Source: Dyella sp. SG609 (GTDB lineage Bacteria > Pseudomonadota > Gammaproteobacteria > Xanthomonadales > Rhodanobacteraceae). From it: 64,000 bases of DNA. Below the pieces are notes generated by a model, which searched no databases, had not been told where the DNA came from, and saw only the letters and a list, made by a program, of their open reading frames with translations. This document shows positions 8,386 through 17,476 of the stretch, piece by piece. The stretch is from contig NZ_JAAZQJ010000013.1 in the NCBI RefSeq assembly GCF_012275375.1, positions 92,576-156,575 of the forward strand, written 5' to 3'. The translations under genes and the position numbers were made by a program. The stretch's first letter is position 1; each line of letters starts with the position of its first letter.

Positions 8386-11352
8386 TCAGAACGTCGCGCG
8401 CACCACCAGCTCGTAGCGGCGGTCGTTGACGAACCAGCCGCGGTTGTACAGGCGGTGGTCGATCGTGCCGTCGGCGTAGCTGGTCGGGCCCATCAGGACC
8501 TTGGTGGTGGAGTTGGTGAGGTTATTGGTCTGCAGGCCCACCTGCACGTTCTTGTTGAGGCGGTACATGATCGAGCCGTCGAGCTGGCCGTAGTCGTCCG
8601 ACCAGGTCGGCAGCTTGGTGGCCACGTCGCTGGCGGTCAGCAGGTAGCGCGAGCGCCAGTTCCAGGCCAGGCGCATCGACCAGTTGCCCAATTCGTACAT
8701 GCCGACCAGGTTGTAGCTGCGCTTGGACAAGCCTTCCAGCGGCAGCGCCACGCCGGTGACGGTGACGTTGGAGTACGGATCGGTGGCGCTGTTGGTGCCG
8801 CCCTTGCTGTCGACGTAGGTGAAGTTGGCCTGCACGCCGAAGCCCTTCAGCCAGCCCGGCAGGAAGTCGAAGAACTGCTGGTAGCCGAGTTCGCCGCCGC
8901 GGATCTTGCCCCTGCTCATGTTGTACGGGCGGGTCACCTCGAACGGCTGGCCGCTGTAGGTCTCGGTGCGCGTCTGGTTGGAGATGTAGTCGTGCACGTC
9001 CTTGTAGAACAAGGTGGCGTACAGCTGGCCGGTGGGCGCGAAATACCATTCCAGCGCGGTGTCGTACTGGTTGGCGCGCATCGGCTTGAGGTCCGGATTG
9101 CCGGCCGAGCCGGTCCACTTGGTCACCGCGGTGTTGTCCGAGGTAAGCGTGGCGCCCATCTGCAGGTACGGCTGCAGCTGGGTGAAGTCCGGGCGGGTCA
9201 TGGCCCGGGAGGCGGCCAGTCGCCATTGCAGGCTGTCGGTGAACTTGAAGCGCAGGTTGAAGCTGGGCAGCGCGTTCTTGTAGTGCCCGTTGGAGTTCAG
9301 CGGGAAATACTGGCCGTGGTACAGGGCCATCAGGCTGGGGTCGACGCCGCTGGTGGTGAGGTCCGGATACTGGCCGTAGCCGTTCGCCGCCACGTCGGTG
9401 CGCACCAGGCGGATGCCCACGTTGCCGTCCACCGGCACGCCGAGCGCATCGTCGCTGCCAAAGTACAGCACGCCATACGCGGACTTGGTCTTCTCGCTCT
9501 GATCGTTGACGTCCTGCTTGCGATAGATATCGCGCGGCGCCCAGCCCGTGGGCGAGCCGAACGAATGCAGCTGCTGATAGGCGTAGTGATAGTCGCGCAC
9601 CAGCTTGTCGCTGGGGAAGTACAGCTGCGGCGGCATGCTGGCGTTGCCGCGGAAGAAGTTCGAATACGTGTACAGCGAGGACATGCCCGGCAGATACGTG
9701 GCCAGGTCGGCCAGCCCGCTCGGACTGTCGATGGCGGCCCAGTTGTCGGACACCACGCCCCAGTTGTAGCCGTTGTTCTTGTTCAACTCGCTGCGGCTGG
9801 TGGCGCGCACGCCGAATTTCACGTAGCGCAGCCATTTGCTGTCCTCGAAGTTGTATTCGAGGTCCAGCCGCAGGGCGCGCTCCAGTCCCTTGTTCCGCTC
9901 GTGGTGATCCATCGCCGCGCTCCAGAAGTAATTCGCCGGATTGCTGGCGTAGGAGGCGGGGTCGGAGGTGATGGTCGGCTTCGATCCGGTGGGCACGTTC
10001 AGGGTGACGCCCGGCAGGTAGGTGGCGTCGAACACGGTGAAGTCCAGCGACTGGCTGGTCGACTTGACGAACTGCGCATCGGCGTACAGCACCATCTGGT
10101 CGTTGATGTTGTACTTGAGGCTGTTGGACCAGTCGGTGGTGATGGTGCGCTGCGTCGCATAGCGGCGGTCGGCCATGAAGCGCACGCCATCGGTGGTCAG
10201 GTTTCCGCGCCACGAATCGGACGCCAGCGTGCCGCTCTGGAACACACCGTTGCTGTCGTAGTTGAAGGTGCCGCCGTCGGCCGGATGCACGTTGTTGCTG
10301 CTGTCGTTGAAGATGCCGCCGAACTCGTCCCACTGCATGCGGTAGTCCGAGCGCAGCACCTGGCTGGTCAGCTCCAGGTCCTTGGTCGGGCGCCACTGCA
10401 GCGCGCCGGCCAGGCCGATGCGGCGGCGCTGGAAATCCAGCGTGCGCCAGTCGGCGCCGCCGGGCACATAGACGTTGGCGAAGTTGGTGCCCTTGAGCAC
10501 GGCGTCGTCGTTGCGCTTGACGTAGGGCTCCATCTGGATGCCGTCCGAGCGCGTGGCCAGCTCGGAGAAGGCCACGTCGAACAGCGCGCCGAACTCGCCA
10601 TGATTCTCGGTCTTCCACACATTGCTGTAGAGGAACGAGGCCGACGGCTTGCTCTTCTTGGCGAAATCGCCTTCGTTGACGCCGCCGGTGAAACCGATCA
10701 CCCGCCCCGGCGAGTCGAACGGCAGCCGCGTGCGCAGGTTCACCGTGCCGCCGATGCCGCCTTCGATGATCTCGGCGGAGGGATTCTTGTACACGTCCAC
10801 GCCGGCCATCAGCTCGGCCGGCACGTCCTCGAAGCTGAGGCCGCGGCCGGAGTTGGCGCTGAATACGTCGCGCCCGTTCAGTTCGCCGCGCACCTGGGTC
10901 AGGCCGCGGATCATCACGCCGCTGCCTTCGGCGGAGAAGTGGTCCGGGTCGTTGCGCGCCATGAAGTGGTCGATGGTGACGCCGCTGATGCGCTGCAGGG
11001 TCTCGGTGACGCTGCGGTCGGGCAAGGCGCCGATGTCCACCGCGGTGACGGAGTCGACGATCTGGTCGGCGTTCTGCTTGATCTGCTGGGCCGACTGCAG
11101 GCTGGCACGCACGCCGGTGACGGTGACGCCGGCCAGTTCCTGCACGGACTTGTCGTCTTTCTTGCCGTCCTTCTTGGACTTGGCCGGTTCGCCGGGCTTG
11201 GCGGGGGCGCCGTTGTCCTGCGCGGGCGGGGTCTGTTGCGCCGAGGCGGCGCCGCCGTACAGCAGGGCTACGGCGATGGCGGCGGCCATGGCGAGGCGCG
11301 CAGGTGCCTTGGACGGGTGGCGCGAGGCCCCGCCATGCAATCTTTCGATCAT
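8386..11352 (-). CDS. TonB-dependent receptor for xyloglucan oligosaccharides (predicted)
   Basis: This 988-residue outer-membrane receptor has a signal peptide ending in YGGAASAQ. A Lys-rich linker (KSKKDGKKDDKS) is followed by the plug (VTVTGVRASLQSAQQIKQNA, DIGALPDRSVTETLQRISGV) and a 22-strand barrel ending in an aromatic residue (RYELVVRATF). The plug style is that of the large Xanthomonas/Caulobacter carbohydrate receptors. It is the first gene of an operon with GH74, GH35 and GH31, so xyloglucan oligosaccharides are the likely ligand, by analogy with Cellvibrio and Xanthomonas loci. The start at 11352 has GGGGAG about 10 nt upstream. Substrate assignment is inferred from context. Confidence 0.9.
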   Translation of the reverse strand: MIERLHGGASRHPSKAPARLAMAAAIAVALLYGGAASAQQTPPAQDNGAPAKPGEPAKSKKDGKKDDKSVQELAGVTVTGVRASLQSAQQIKQNADQIVDSVTAVDIGALPDRSVTETLQRISGVTIDHFMARNDPDHFSAEGSGVMIRGLTQVRGELNGRDVFSANSGRGLSFEDVPAELMAGVDVYKNPSAEIIEGGIGGTVNLRTRLPFDSPGRVIGFTGGVNEGDFAKKSKPSASFLYSNVWKTENHGEFGALFDVAFSELATRSDGIQMEPYVKRNDDAVLKGTNFANVYVPGGADWRTLDFQRRRIGLAGALQWRPTKDLELTSQVLRSDYRMQWDEFGGIFNDSSNNVHPADGGTFNYDSNGVFQSGTLASDSWRGNLTTDGVRFMADRRYATQRTITTDWSNSLKYNINDQMVLYADAQFVKSTSQSLDFTVFDATYLPGVTLNVPTGSKPTITSDPASYASNPANYFWSAAMDHHERNKGLERALRLDLEYNFEDSKWLRYVKFGVRATSRSELNKNNGYNWGVVSDNWAAIDSPSGLADLATYLPGMSSLYTYSNFFRGNASMPPQLYFPSDKLVRDYHYAYQQLHSFGSPTGWAPRDIYRKQDVNDQSEKTKSAYGVLYFGSDDALGVPVDGNVGIRLVRTDVAANGYGQYPDLTTSGVDPSLMALYHGQYFPLNSNGHYKNALPSFNLRFKFTDSLQWRLAASRAMTRPDFTQLQPYLQMGATLTSDNTAVTKWTGSAGNPDLKPMRANQYDTALEWYFAPTGQLYATLFYKDVHDYISNQTRTETYSGQPFEVTRPYNMSRGKIRGGELGYQQFFDFLPGWLKGFGVQANFTYVDSKGGTNSATDPYSNVTVTGVALPLEGLSKRSYNLVGMYELGNWSMRLAWNWRSRYLLTASDVATKLPTWSDDYGQLDGSIMYRLNKNVQVGLQTNNLTNSTTKVLMGPTSYADGTIDHRLYNRGWFVNDRRYELVVRATF

Positions 11353-11503
11353 GGTCGTTCGACTCCCCAACAGATTTTTTGTGTCCGTGGACGTTTGTCC
11401 GGCGGATGTACGCATGCCTCGGCCGATTTCCCCTATCGGTGGCTGGGTGGCAGCCGTGCCGGGGTGCGGTGGGTCGCATGCTGGGATGGGGGAGCGCTGC
11501 GCA

Positions 11504-11515
11504 CAATTACGAAAT
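11504..11515. promoter_or_regulatory. Candidate XylR-type operator upstream of the receptor gene
   Basis: CAATTACGAAAT sits about 150 bp upstream of the receptor start and differs by one base from CAATTGCGAAAT at 244-255 in the xylA-xylR gap. The surroundings are unusually AT-rich for this genome. Binding by XylR is inference. Confidence 0.45.
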
Positions 11516-11602
11516 TGAAATTTGGGGGTAATGTTTCTTCGTTTGCGGTTGCCACATGGATCGAGGCAAATGGCGTCGTTTCGGGGGAGGGGGTGGCGGC
11601 TT

Positions 11603-11847
11603 GGCCGCTTATGCAGCGGGCATTTGGGGCGCCTGCTCCTTGCTCGTCATCCCGGCGTAGGCCGGGATCCAGTGGCGTTATCGCCTGGTTTTCGCGTTAT
11701 CGCGAACGGGCCGCTTATGCAGCGGGCATTTCGGACGCCTGCTCCTTGCTCGTCATCCCGGCGTAGGCCGGGATCCAGTGGCGGTATCGCCTGGTTTTCG
11801 CGTTATCGCGAACGGGCCGCTTATGCAGCGGGCATTTCGGACGCCTG
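11603..11847. repeat. Tandem 106-bp repeat, 2.3 copies
   Basis: Units start at 11603, 11709 and 11815 with an exact 106-bp period; the third is cut off after 33 bp. Each begins GGCCGCTTATGCAGCGGGCA, contains the palindromic CCCGGCGTAGGCCGGGATCC core and ends with CGCGTTATCGCGAAC. Copies 1 and 2 differ at only a few bases. It fills most of the 821-bp gap (11353-12173) between the receptor and the CoA-transferase gene; I see no gene in that gap. Confidence 0.85.
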
Positions 11848-11891
11848 CCGGCGCCCGAGTCACTTTCTCTTTGCTGGCCCAAAGAGAAAGT
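11815..11891. repeat. Dispersed repeat ending in a 12-bp hairpin
   Basis: The first 57 nt (11815-11871) are identical to 63944-64000 at the other end of the window. The element ends in a perfect hairpin: ACTTTCTCTTTG (11862-11873), loop CTGGCC, CAAAGAGAAAGT (11880-11891). A diverged relative of the hairpin is at 50155-50190. Confidence 0.8.
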
Positions 11892-12096
11892 AACCAAAGA
11901 GAGAATGGCCTAAGAGCCACTGCTCGCGACGCAACTAGAAGGAGCAGTGAGCGGCTGCGGTAACTTGATTAACCTGGGTCTACACGAAACCACAGTGCGT
12001 TTACGTAGCGGGTGCTTCAACGTGCCGTGGCGAAGAGGATATTCAAGGACTGGTGCCAGCTTCTGCTCTTCGTTCCTGCATGCCTCACGACTTCAC

Positions 12097-12134
12097 CCCT
12101 CTCCCCTCCGGGGAGAGGGCAGGGTGAGGGGCCG
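12097..12134. repeat. CCCTCTCCCC palindromic repeat
   Basis: CCCCTCTCCCCTCCGGGGAG continues with AGGGCAGGGTGAGGGG. It is downstream of the CoA-transferase stop and is the inverse orientation of the 6086 copy. The stretch from 11892 to here shows nothing else I recognise. Confidence 0.8.
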
Positions 12135-12173
12135 GGGCTCGCCATGACGTGGCTATGAAGCGAGCTTTCTTGC

Positions 12174-13328
12174 TTAAGACTTGCGCTTTATTTCATCCGT
12201 ATGCTGCCCGAGCATCGGTGCGGCGAAGGGCGGGGGGCCGGGGGTGCGGCTGAATTTGATGGATTGGGCGACGCCGTGATAGCGGCCGACCACGGGGTGT
12301 TCGATGGTGCCGACGATGCCTTCGGCCAGTACCTGGGGGTGTTCGAACATGTCTTCGATGCGGCGGGCGGCGGCGCTGGGGACTTCGTCGCCGAACAGGG
12401 CTTCCCAGGCCGGGGCGGTGCGGGTCGCCAGGGCCTGGTGCAATTGCGGGAGGATTTCGCTGGCGTGTTCGGCGCGCTTGCGCACGGTGTCGTAGCGGGG
12501 GTTGTCGGCCAGGGCGTGCAGGCCGGTTTTCTCGCATAGCGCGCGCCAGAAGCGCGGCGTGTTGGCGGAGATATAGATGTGGCCGTCGGCGGTGGGATGG
12601 ATGCCGGTGACGCCGCCGGAGCGCATGTCGCGGCCGATATCCAGGGCCTCGCCCTCGGCCCAGATCAGGCGGGCGGACTGCATGGTCAGCGCGGCGCGCA
12701 GCAGCGAGACGCCGACGAACTGGCCCAGGCCGCTGCGTTCGCGTTCGTACAGCGCGGAAGAAACGCCCGCGGCGAGCAGCGCGGCGGCGTAGTAGTCGAC
12801 CACCGAGCCGTAGATGATCTCCGGCGGACCGCCGCGCTTGCCTTGCAGCGCGCACATGCCGGTCATGGTCTGCAGCACCTGGTCGTAGCCGGCCTTGTCG
12901 CGCATCGGGCCGGTCTCGCCATAACCGGTGACGGCGCAGTAGATCAGGCGCGGGTTGATGGCGCCGAGCTGGTCGAAATCGATGCCCAGCCGCCTGGGCA
13001 CGCTGGGGCGGAAGTTGTGCACCAGCACGTCGGCGTCGCGCACCAGGCGCAGCAGCACGGCGTGGTCGGCGGGGTCTTTCAGGTCCAGCACCATGCCGCG
13101 CTTGCTGCGGTTCACGCCGAGGAAGGCGCGGCTTTCGGTGGGCAGCGTCGACGGATACTGGCGCAGGTTGTCGCCGCCCGGCGGTTCGATCTTCAGCACG
13201 TCCGCGCCTTGGTCGGCGAGCAGGGTGCAGGCGTAAGGGCCGGCGATATACGCGCTCAGGTCGAGCACGCGGATGCCATGCAGGGGACCGCGCGCCGCGC
13301 CGGCCGGATCAGGTGGAGTGCTTTCCAT
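12174..13328 (-). CDS. Class III CoA-transferase (CaiB/BaiF family)
   Basis: This 384-residue cytoplasmic enzyme has the full family pattern: GIRVLDLSAYIAGPYACTLL, ADQGADVLKIEPPGGD, NRSKRGMVLDLK, DVLVHNFRPSV and YERERSGLGQ. The catalytic aspartate that carries the acyl-CoA ester is expected at Asp178 in YGSVVDYYAA. Class III enzymes move CoA between dicarboxylic or hydroxy acids. It is last in the GH127 operon, 108 nt after GH127. With the CitE-like lyase at 25736 it suggests an acid is activated to a CoA thioester and cleaved. The substrate cannot be read from the sequence. Confidence 0.88.
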   Translation of the reverse strand: MESTPPDPAGAARGPLHGIRVLDLSAYIAGPYACTLLADQGADVLKIEPPGGDNLRQYPSTLPTESRAFLGVNRSKRGMVLDLKDPADHAVLLRLVRDADVLVHNFRPSVPRRLGIDFDQLGAINPRLIYCAVTGYGETGPMRDKAGYDQVLQTMTGMCALQGKRGGPPEIIYGSVVDYYAAALLAAGVSSALYERERSGLGQFVGVSLLRAALTMQSARLIWAEGEALDIGRDMRSGGVTGIHPTADGHIYISANTPRFWRALCEKTGLHALADNPRYDTVRKRAEHASEILPQLHQALATRTAPAWEALFGDEVPSAAARRIEDMFEHPQVLAEGIVGTIEHPVVGRYHGVAQSIKFSRTPGPPPFAAPMLGQHTDEIKRKS

Positions 13329-13436
13329 ACGCCGCGAGTCCGCGTGATTCCTGGTGTCGTGTCGCCGCTACTTTGCGCCGGGGCCGCGCGTGGAAACAGG
13401 CGCGCCCGATATGTTCTGTCAGCACGATCGCTTGCT

Positions 13437-15260
13437 TCACCGCAGGGACTCCGGCGCGAGCTGCATCCAGGTGAGCCGCCAGGCGCCGTCGGCGCGGCCG
13501 CCCGCGCGGTAGTACGGCTCGAAGCGCAGCGGTGCGCGCTGCAGCGGGCGCAGTTCCAGCAGCGGCGCGGCATCGCCTTCCTCCGGCGGCAGCACGGTGA
13601 GCCAGTCGGTGGGGTCGCTGGTGGGCAGGCGCAGCGTTTCCTCGGTCTTGAAGCCGTCGATCAGGCTGGTGGCGTAGACCAGCGGGCCGCGCGTAAGGCC
13701 CAGGTATTCGAAACGCAGCACCTGCTGCAGCACCGGCTCGCCGTCGGGCGCGCGCGACTCCTGCACATTGCGGTTGACGGCGCGGTGGACGCGCGCGGCC
13801 ATGGGGAAATCCAGCATCACTTCGTCGCCGTCCTGCCATTCGCGCTCGATGGCGGCGTAGCTTCCAGGCGCGGCGGCGATGGATTCGCCGCCGACGCGGA
13901 CCCTGGCGCCTTCGGCCCAGGAAGGCATGCGCAGTTTCAGCCGGAAGCGGGCGGACGACGGCATGCGCAAACGGAGGGTCACGCCACCGTGAAAGGGGTA
14001 GGCGGTGCGTTGTTCCAAAATGACCTTGCCGGCACCGGGCCAGTCGAACGAAGCGCTGCCGGGGCCGTAGATGTTCACCGCCACGCCATGCGCATCGCCC
14101 GCATACGCCACGCCGGGCAGTTCCTCTAATGCCATCGCGCCGCTGGACTTGCAGCAGCGCCAGTAGGTGGTGTGCACGCGCCGGCCGTTGGGGAAGACGT
14201 AGTAGCACCAGTCCTCGCCATTGGGCGCCTGCGCGCCGAGCAGGTCGTTGTAGGCGGTGCGCTCGATTTCCTCGGCGTACTTCGGATCGCCTTCGATCGA
14301 CAGCAGCTCGCGGTTGAGCTGGATCCACGCCAGGCTGGAACAGGTTTCGACATAGCCATACGGGCTGAACGCACCCGGCGCGTTGAACACCTCGCGCGAA
14401 CGATGCGCCACGCCGCCCCAGGGGCCGCCGCCCAGCGTCAGGTGGTGCGTGCGGATGCTGGTCCACATGCGCTGCAGTGCATCGCGATACGCCGCCTCGC
14501 CGGTGGCCTTGTACAGCTTGGCCAGGCCGACCAGATTCCACGCCAGCTGGTACGCCTTGCCGGTGGCGATCTCCGCCGCATCGGCGCCGGCCTGGATGCG
14601 CGGCAGCAGCGCCAGGTCGCGATGGGCATTGGCTTGCGCCAGCACCCGCTTCGCCAGCTCCAGGTAGCGCGCCTCGCCGGTGGCGGCATGCAGCTCCATC
14701 GCCGGATCGAGCAGCACCGTCGCCGAAAGGCCGAAGTGATTGCCCAGTTCGGTGATGTCGATGCCGCCTTCGGTCAGCGTGTGCCAGCACAGGTCGCCGA
14801 TGCGCCGCGCGGCATCGAGCCAGCGCGGCTCGGCGAAATGCCGGTGCGCTTCCAGCAGGCCGAGAACCAGATAGGCATGCGTCCAGATATCCCAGGTGCG
14901 CACGCTGGGCTCGCCGTTCCAGCTCGGCGGCTTGGGTGGCTGCGGGCGCATGAAGCGGCGCTCCGGCGCATAGGTGCCGAGGTAGCCGTCCGGCTCCTGC
15001 ACCGACACCAGGAAATCGGCGACGCGGTGCAGGCGCGCGGTCAGCTCCGCATCGCCGCTGCGCGCCGCGGCCTTGGCGGTGGCGTAGAGCCACTTGCCGG
15101 CGTGCTCGCCATACCAGTCGCCCTCGGTGTTCCGTTCGCGCCGCTCGGGCGCGAATAGGGCGATGGCGGGGCTGTGTTCGTCAATGATGAAATGCGACAG
15201 GCGGCCACGCGCATTCGCGGTCAGCGCTTCGCCGAGCAGACCCTCCAGATGCACGGCCAT
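13437..15260 (-). CDS. Beta-L-arabinofuranosidase, GH127
   Basis: The 607-residue protein (former DUF1680) has the (alpha/alpha)6 barrel signature of GH127. The zinc/thiolate site of Bifidobacterium HypBA1 is intact: Glu305 and Cys307 in YVETCSS, and Cys369-Cys370 in YWRCCKSSG. Other family motifs are HAYLVLGLLEAHRHF, GGIDITELGNHFGLSATVLL and GGGPWGGVAHRSREVF. The enzyme removes beta-linked L-arabinofuranose with a cysteine nucleophile. No signal peptide is seen, so it probably acts in the cytoplasm on imported material. The start is 2 nt after the upstream stop. Related GH146 or other GH127 specificities (for example on pectin side chains) are possible. Confidence 0.9.
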   Translation of the reverse strand: MAVHLEGLLGEALTANARGRLSHFIIDEHSPAIALFAPERRERNTEGDWYGEHAGKWLYATAKAAARSGDAELTARLHRVADFLVSVQEPDGYLGTYAPERRFMRPQPPKPPSWNGEPSVRTWDIWTHAYLVLGLLEAHRHFAEPRWLDAARRIGDLCWHTLTEGGIDITELGNHFGLSATVLLDPAMELHAATGEARYLELAKRVLAQANAHRDLALLPRIQAGADAAEIATGKAYQLAWNLVGLAKLYKATGEAAYRDALQRMWTSIRTHHLTLGGGPWGGVAHRSREVFNAPGAFSPYGYVETCSSLAWIQLNRELLSIEGDPKYAEEIERTAYNDLLGAQAPNGEDWCYYVFPNGRRVHTTYWRCCKSSGAMALEELPGVAYAGDAHGVAVNIYGPGSASFDWPGAGKVILEQRTAYPFHGGVTLRLRMPSSARFRLKLRMPSWAEGARVRVGGESIAAAPGSYAAIEREWQDGDEVMLDFPMAARVHRAVNRNVQESRAPDGEPVLQQVLRFEYLGLTRGPLVYATSLIDGFKTEETLRLPTSDPTDWLTVLPPEEGDAAPLLELRPLQRAPLRFEPYYRAGGRADGAWRLTWMQLAPESLR

Positions 15261-15262
15261 GC

Positions 15263-17449
15263 TCACGAGGCATCCACCACGCAGCGGAAGCCGATGCAGC
15301 CCGATCGATCCTTGCTTGGCGCCATCAGCAGGTACTTGCCGTGCTGGTCCAGCCGGTACGCCTGCGGGAAATACCAGTGCGAGGTGCGCGGCTGGTGGCT
15401 GCTGCCGCCGCGCAGCACGGCGGCGCGGGTATGTTCGTCCAGATACTCGTCGGTCCATTGCCACACGTTGCCGACCAGGTCGAGCAGGCCGAACGGACTG
15501 GCAGCTTGCGGATGCGCGTCCACGTCGTCCGGCGCACGCAGCGTGCGGCCGCGGTTGACGGCGGGCACCTTGCTTTCGTCCCACGCGTTGCCCCAGGGAT
15601 AAAGGCGGCCGTCCGTACCCTGCGCGGCGTACTGCCACTCCCACTCGTGCGGCAGGCGCTTGCCGGCCCATGCGGCGTAGGCGCGCGCATCCTCGATCGA
15701 CACCCAGGTCACCGGCTTGTTGTCCCAGCCGGCCGGCGGCGCACCGTCGATCCAGTGCCGCAGGAAGTGGTGCGGATCGGCCGGCGTCCAGCCGCTGGCC
15801 TGCAGGAACGCATGGAACTGCGCGTTGGTCACCGGCGTGCGGTCGATAAAGTACGGCTTCAGCTGCATGCGCCGGCGATGGCCGCGGCGCGGCGTGTTTT
15901 CCCAGGGATACTGCACGTCGTTGCCGGCCCAGGTCTGGCCTTCGATCTCGATGCCGCCGACGGCGAAGTCGAAGTCGCCGCTAGGGATGGCGATCATGCC
16001 CTCAGGCGCCGCTGCGGCCGGCGCCGTGGCCGCGATCGGGCGCAACTGCTGCGGCAACGGCTGCCACTGGACGGAATACGCACTCAAGGGTGTTGCTGCG
16101 AGTCCGCGCATGCGTGCGAGGAAAGCATCGAGCCCGTCGATCGACGCACCCGGCGCCAACGCCAGCACGGCGCCGAACCCTCGTGCCTCCAGCGCGAATG
16201 ACAGCACCGCGCGGCCGTGCTCGATGCGCGGCTGCAGCGCCACGCCATGCCAGGCGTCGAAGTAGCGCGTGCCTTCGCGGTGCGGCACGGCCAGCTGCTC
16301 GCCGTCGACGTCGTACTCGTGCCGGTTGACCAGGTTCCACACGGTGTAATCGGCCAGCGGAAAGCGCGAAGCGAATATTCCATGCTGCAAAGTGCGCTCG
16401 TACGGCCGCCACTCCATGCTCACCATCGCCGGCGCGAACTGCCGCTCGATCGCCGCGATGCGCCGCAGCGACTCCGCATCGCGCGGCGTGAGCTGGTTCC
16501 AGATGCCCCACACGTTCTCCCAGGCGTTGTAGCCGACGCCGTTGAAGAAGATGTACTGCAGGTCGTGGTTGCGCTCGCGGCCCCAGCGGTTCTCGTAGTT
16601 GATCATGTGGCGCGGTTCCAGCCACTTGAACTTCGCCACCGGCGGCACCGCCTCGTTCGGCGCCTTCTTGCCCCAGCTCTGCACGTTCCAGATCAGCTGC
16701 TCCTCGGCGCTGATGGTGGATTCCGGCTGCAGCACCACCGGCCGGCCGGCGGCATCGCAGGCATCGAAGAAGGCGCGCGGCACGCCGTTGTAGGTATCGC
16801 CGTTGAGGCCGTCGGCGCCCACCACCTTCACCAGCTCGGCCGCCGCCTCCCAATCGCGCTGGCCTTGTTCGCGCGTGCCGTTGTCCCACGGCATGGTGGG
16901 CAGGAACACGCGCACGCCGCGGCGGTGGAAATCCTCGACCGCGCCGCGCAGGCCATCGAGGCCGCCGGGCAGGTCGCGCGCCAGGTCGAACTGGTTGCGG
17001 TCGTCGACGCCGATATTCGGGTAGACGTACCACAGCAGCACGCTGTCGATGCCGCCGTAGCGCTGTTCCAGATCGTCAAGGTAGCGGTCCACCGTGTAGC
17101 GGCGGGCCTCCGGATCGTAGAAGTAGCGGTCCTCCACCATCATCTGCGTGTGGACGAAGTTGCGCTGCGCCCATTGCAGCTCGGGGCGGCGGTAGTTGGC
17201 ATCGTCGTAGCCGATGCGGGTGAGATGTTCGCGGCGCCAGTCTTTGAGCTCGGCGATCCAGTCGTCGGCGGTGCCGTCGACATCCATCTTCCAGTGGCCG
17301 ATCTCGGCGAACGGCCAGCCCGGCGCCTTGCCCGGCGTGGGCAGGTAGCGGCCGGTGGTGACGTGGGAGAACTTGTATTCGGTCTTCACCGGCGGCGGAT
17401 TGGCGTCGTCGGCGTTCACGTCGCGCGGCTGTTCGGAGGAAGGCGTCAT
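15263..17449 (-). CDS. TIM-barrel glycosidase-like domain fused to a SUMF/FGE-type domain
   Basis: This is a 728-residue two-part protein. Residues 1-460 look like a glycoside-hydrolase TIM barrel, with SVLLWYVYPNIGVDDRNQFD, VRVFLPTMPWDNG, GADGLNGDTYNGVP and VVLQPESTIS. The C-terminal 265 residues (from EGMIAIPSGDFDF) are a formylglycine-generating-enzyme fold, with FIDRTPVTNAQFHAFL, PVTWVSIEDARAYAAWAGKR, PHEWEWQYAAQG and LLDLVGNVWQWTDEY, ending GFRCVVD. The cysteines expected after RGGS in copper-dependent FGE are absent (RGGSSHQPRTSHWYFPQ), so sulfatase maturation is unlikely. No signal peptide is evident. It lies between ribokinase and GH127 genes. I do not recognise a named family for the barrel. 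Confidence 0.75.
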   Translation of the reverse strand: MTPSSEQPRDVNADDANPPPVKTEYKFSHVTTGRYLPTPGKAPGWPFAEIGHWKMDVDGTADDWIAELKDWRREHLTRIGYDDANYRRPELQWAQRNFVHTQMMVEDRYFYDPEARRYTVDRYLDDLEQRYGGIDSVLLWYVYPNIGVDDRNQFDLARDLPGGLDGLRGAVEDFHRRGVRVFLPTMPWDNGTREQGQRDWEAAAELVKVVGADGLNGDTYNGVPRAFFDACDAAGRPVVLQPESTISAEEQLIWNVQSWGKKAPNEAVPPVAKFKWLEPRHMINYENRWGRERNHDLQYIFFNGVGYNAWENVWGIWNQLTPRDAESLRRIAAIERQFAPAMVSMEWRPYERTLQHGIFASRFPLADYTVWNLVNRHEYDVDGEQLAVPHREGTRYFDAWHGVALQPRIEHGRAVLSFALEARGFGAVLALAPGASIDGLDAFLARMRGLAATPLSAYSVQWQPLPQQLRPIAATAPAAAAPEGMIAIPSGDFDFAVGGIEIEGQTWAGNDVQYPWENTPRRGHRRRMQLKPYFIDRTPVTNAQFHAFLQASGWTPADPHHFLRHWIDGAPPAGWDNKPVTWVSIEDARAYAAWAGKRLPHEWEWQYAAQGTDGRLYPWGNAWDESKVPAVNRGRTLRAPDDVDAHPQAASPFGLLDLVGNVWQWTDEYLDEHTRAAVLRGGSSHQPRTSHWYFPQAYRLDQHGKYLLMAPSKDRSGCIGFRCVVDAS

Positions 17450-17476
17450 GGGAAGCGTGATCGGTAAGGAAGGGAA

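Noticed and set aside
8347..8386. GH74 start at ATG 8386 as the preferred start
   Set aside because: It overlaps the receptor stop neatly (TGATG) but has no Shine-Dalgarno and gives an unusually long n-region; 8347 gives a standard signal peptide. Kept as an alternative.
8455..11766. 1103-codon plus-strand open frame opposite the xyloglucan receptor
   Set aside because: Low-complexity shadow of the receptor gene, which has clear plug and barrel motifs on the minus strand.
15263..16100. Sulfatase-maturing formylglycine-generating enzyme
   Set aside because: The active-site cysteines expected after RGGS are absent and no sulfatase gene is in the window.
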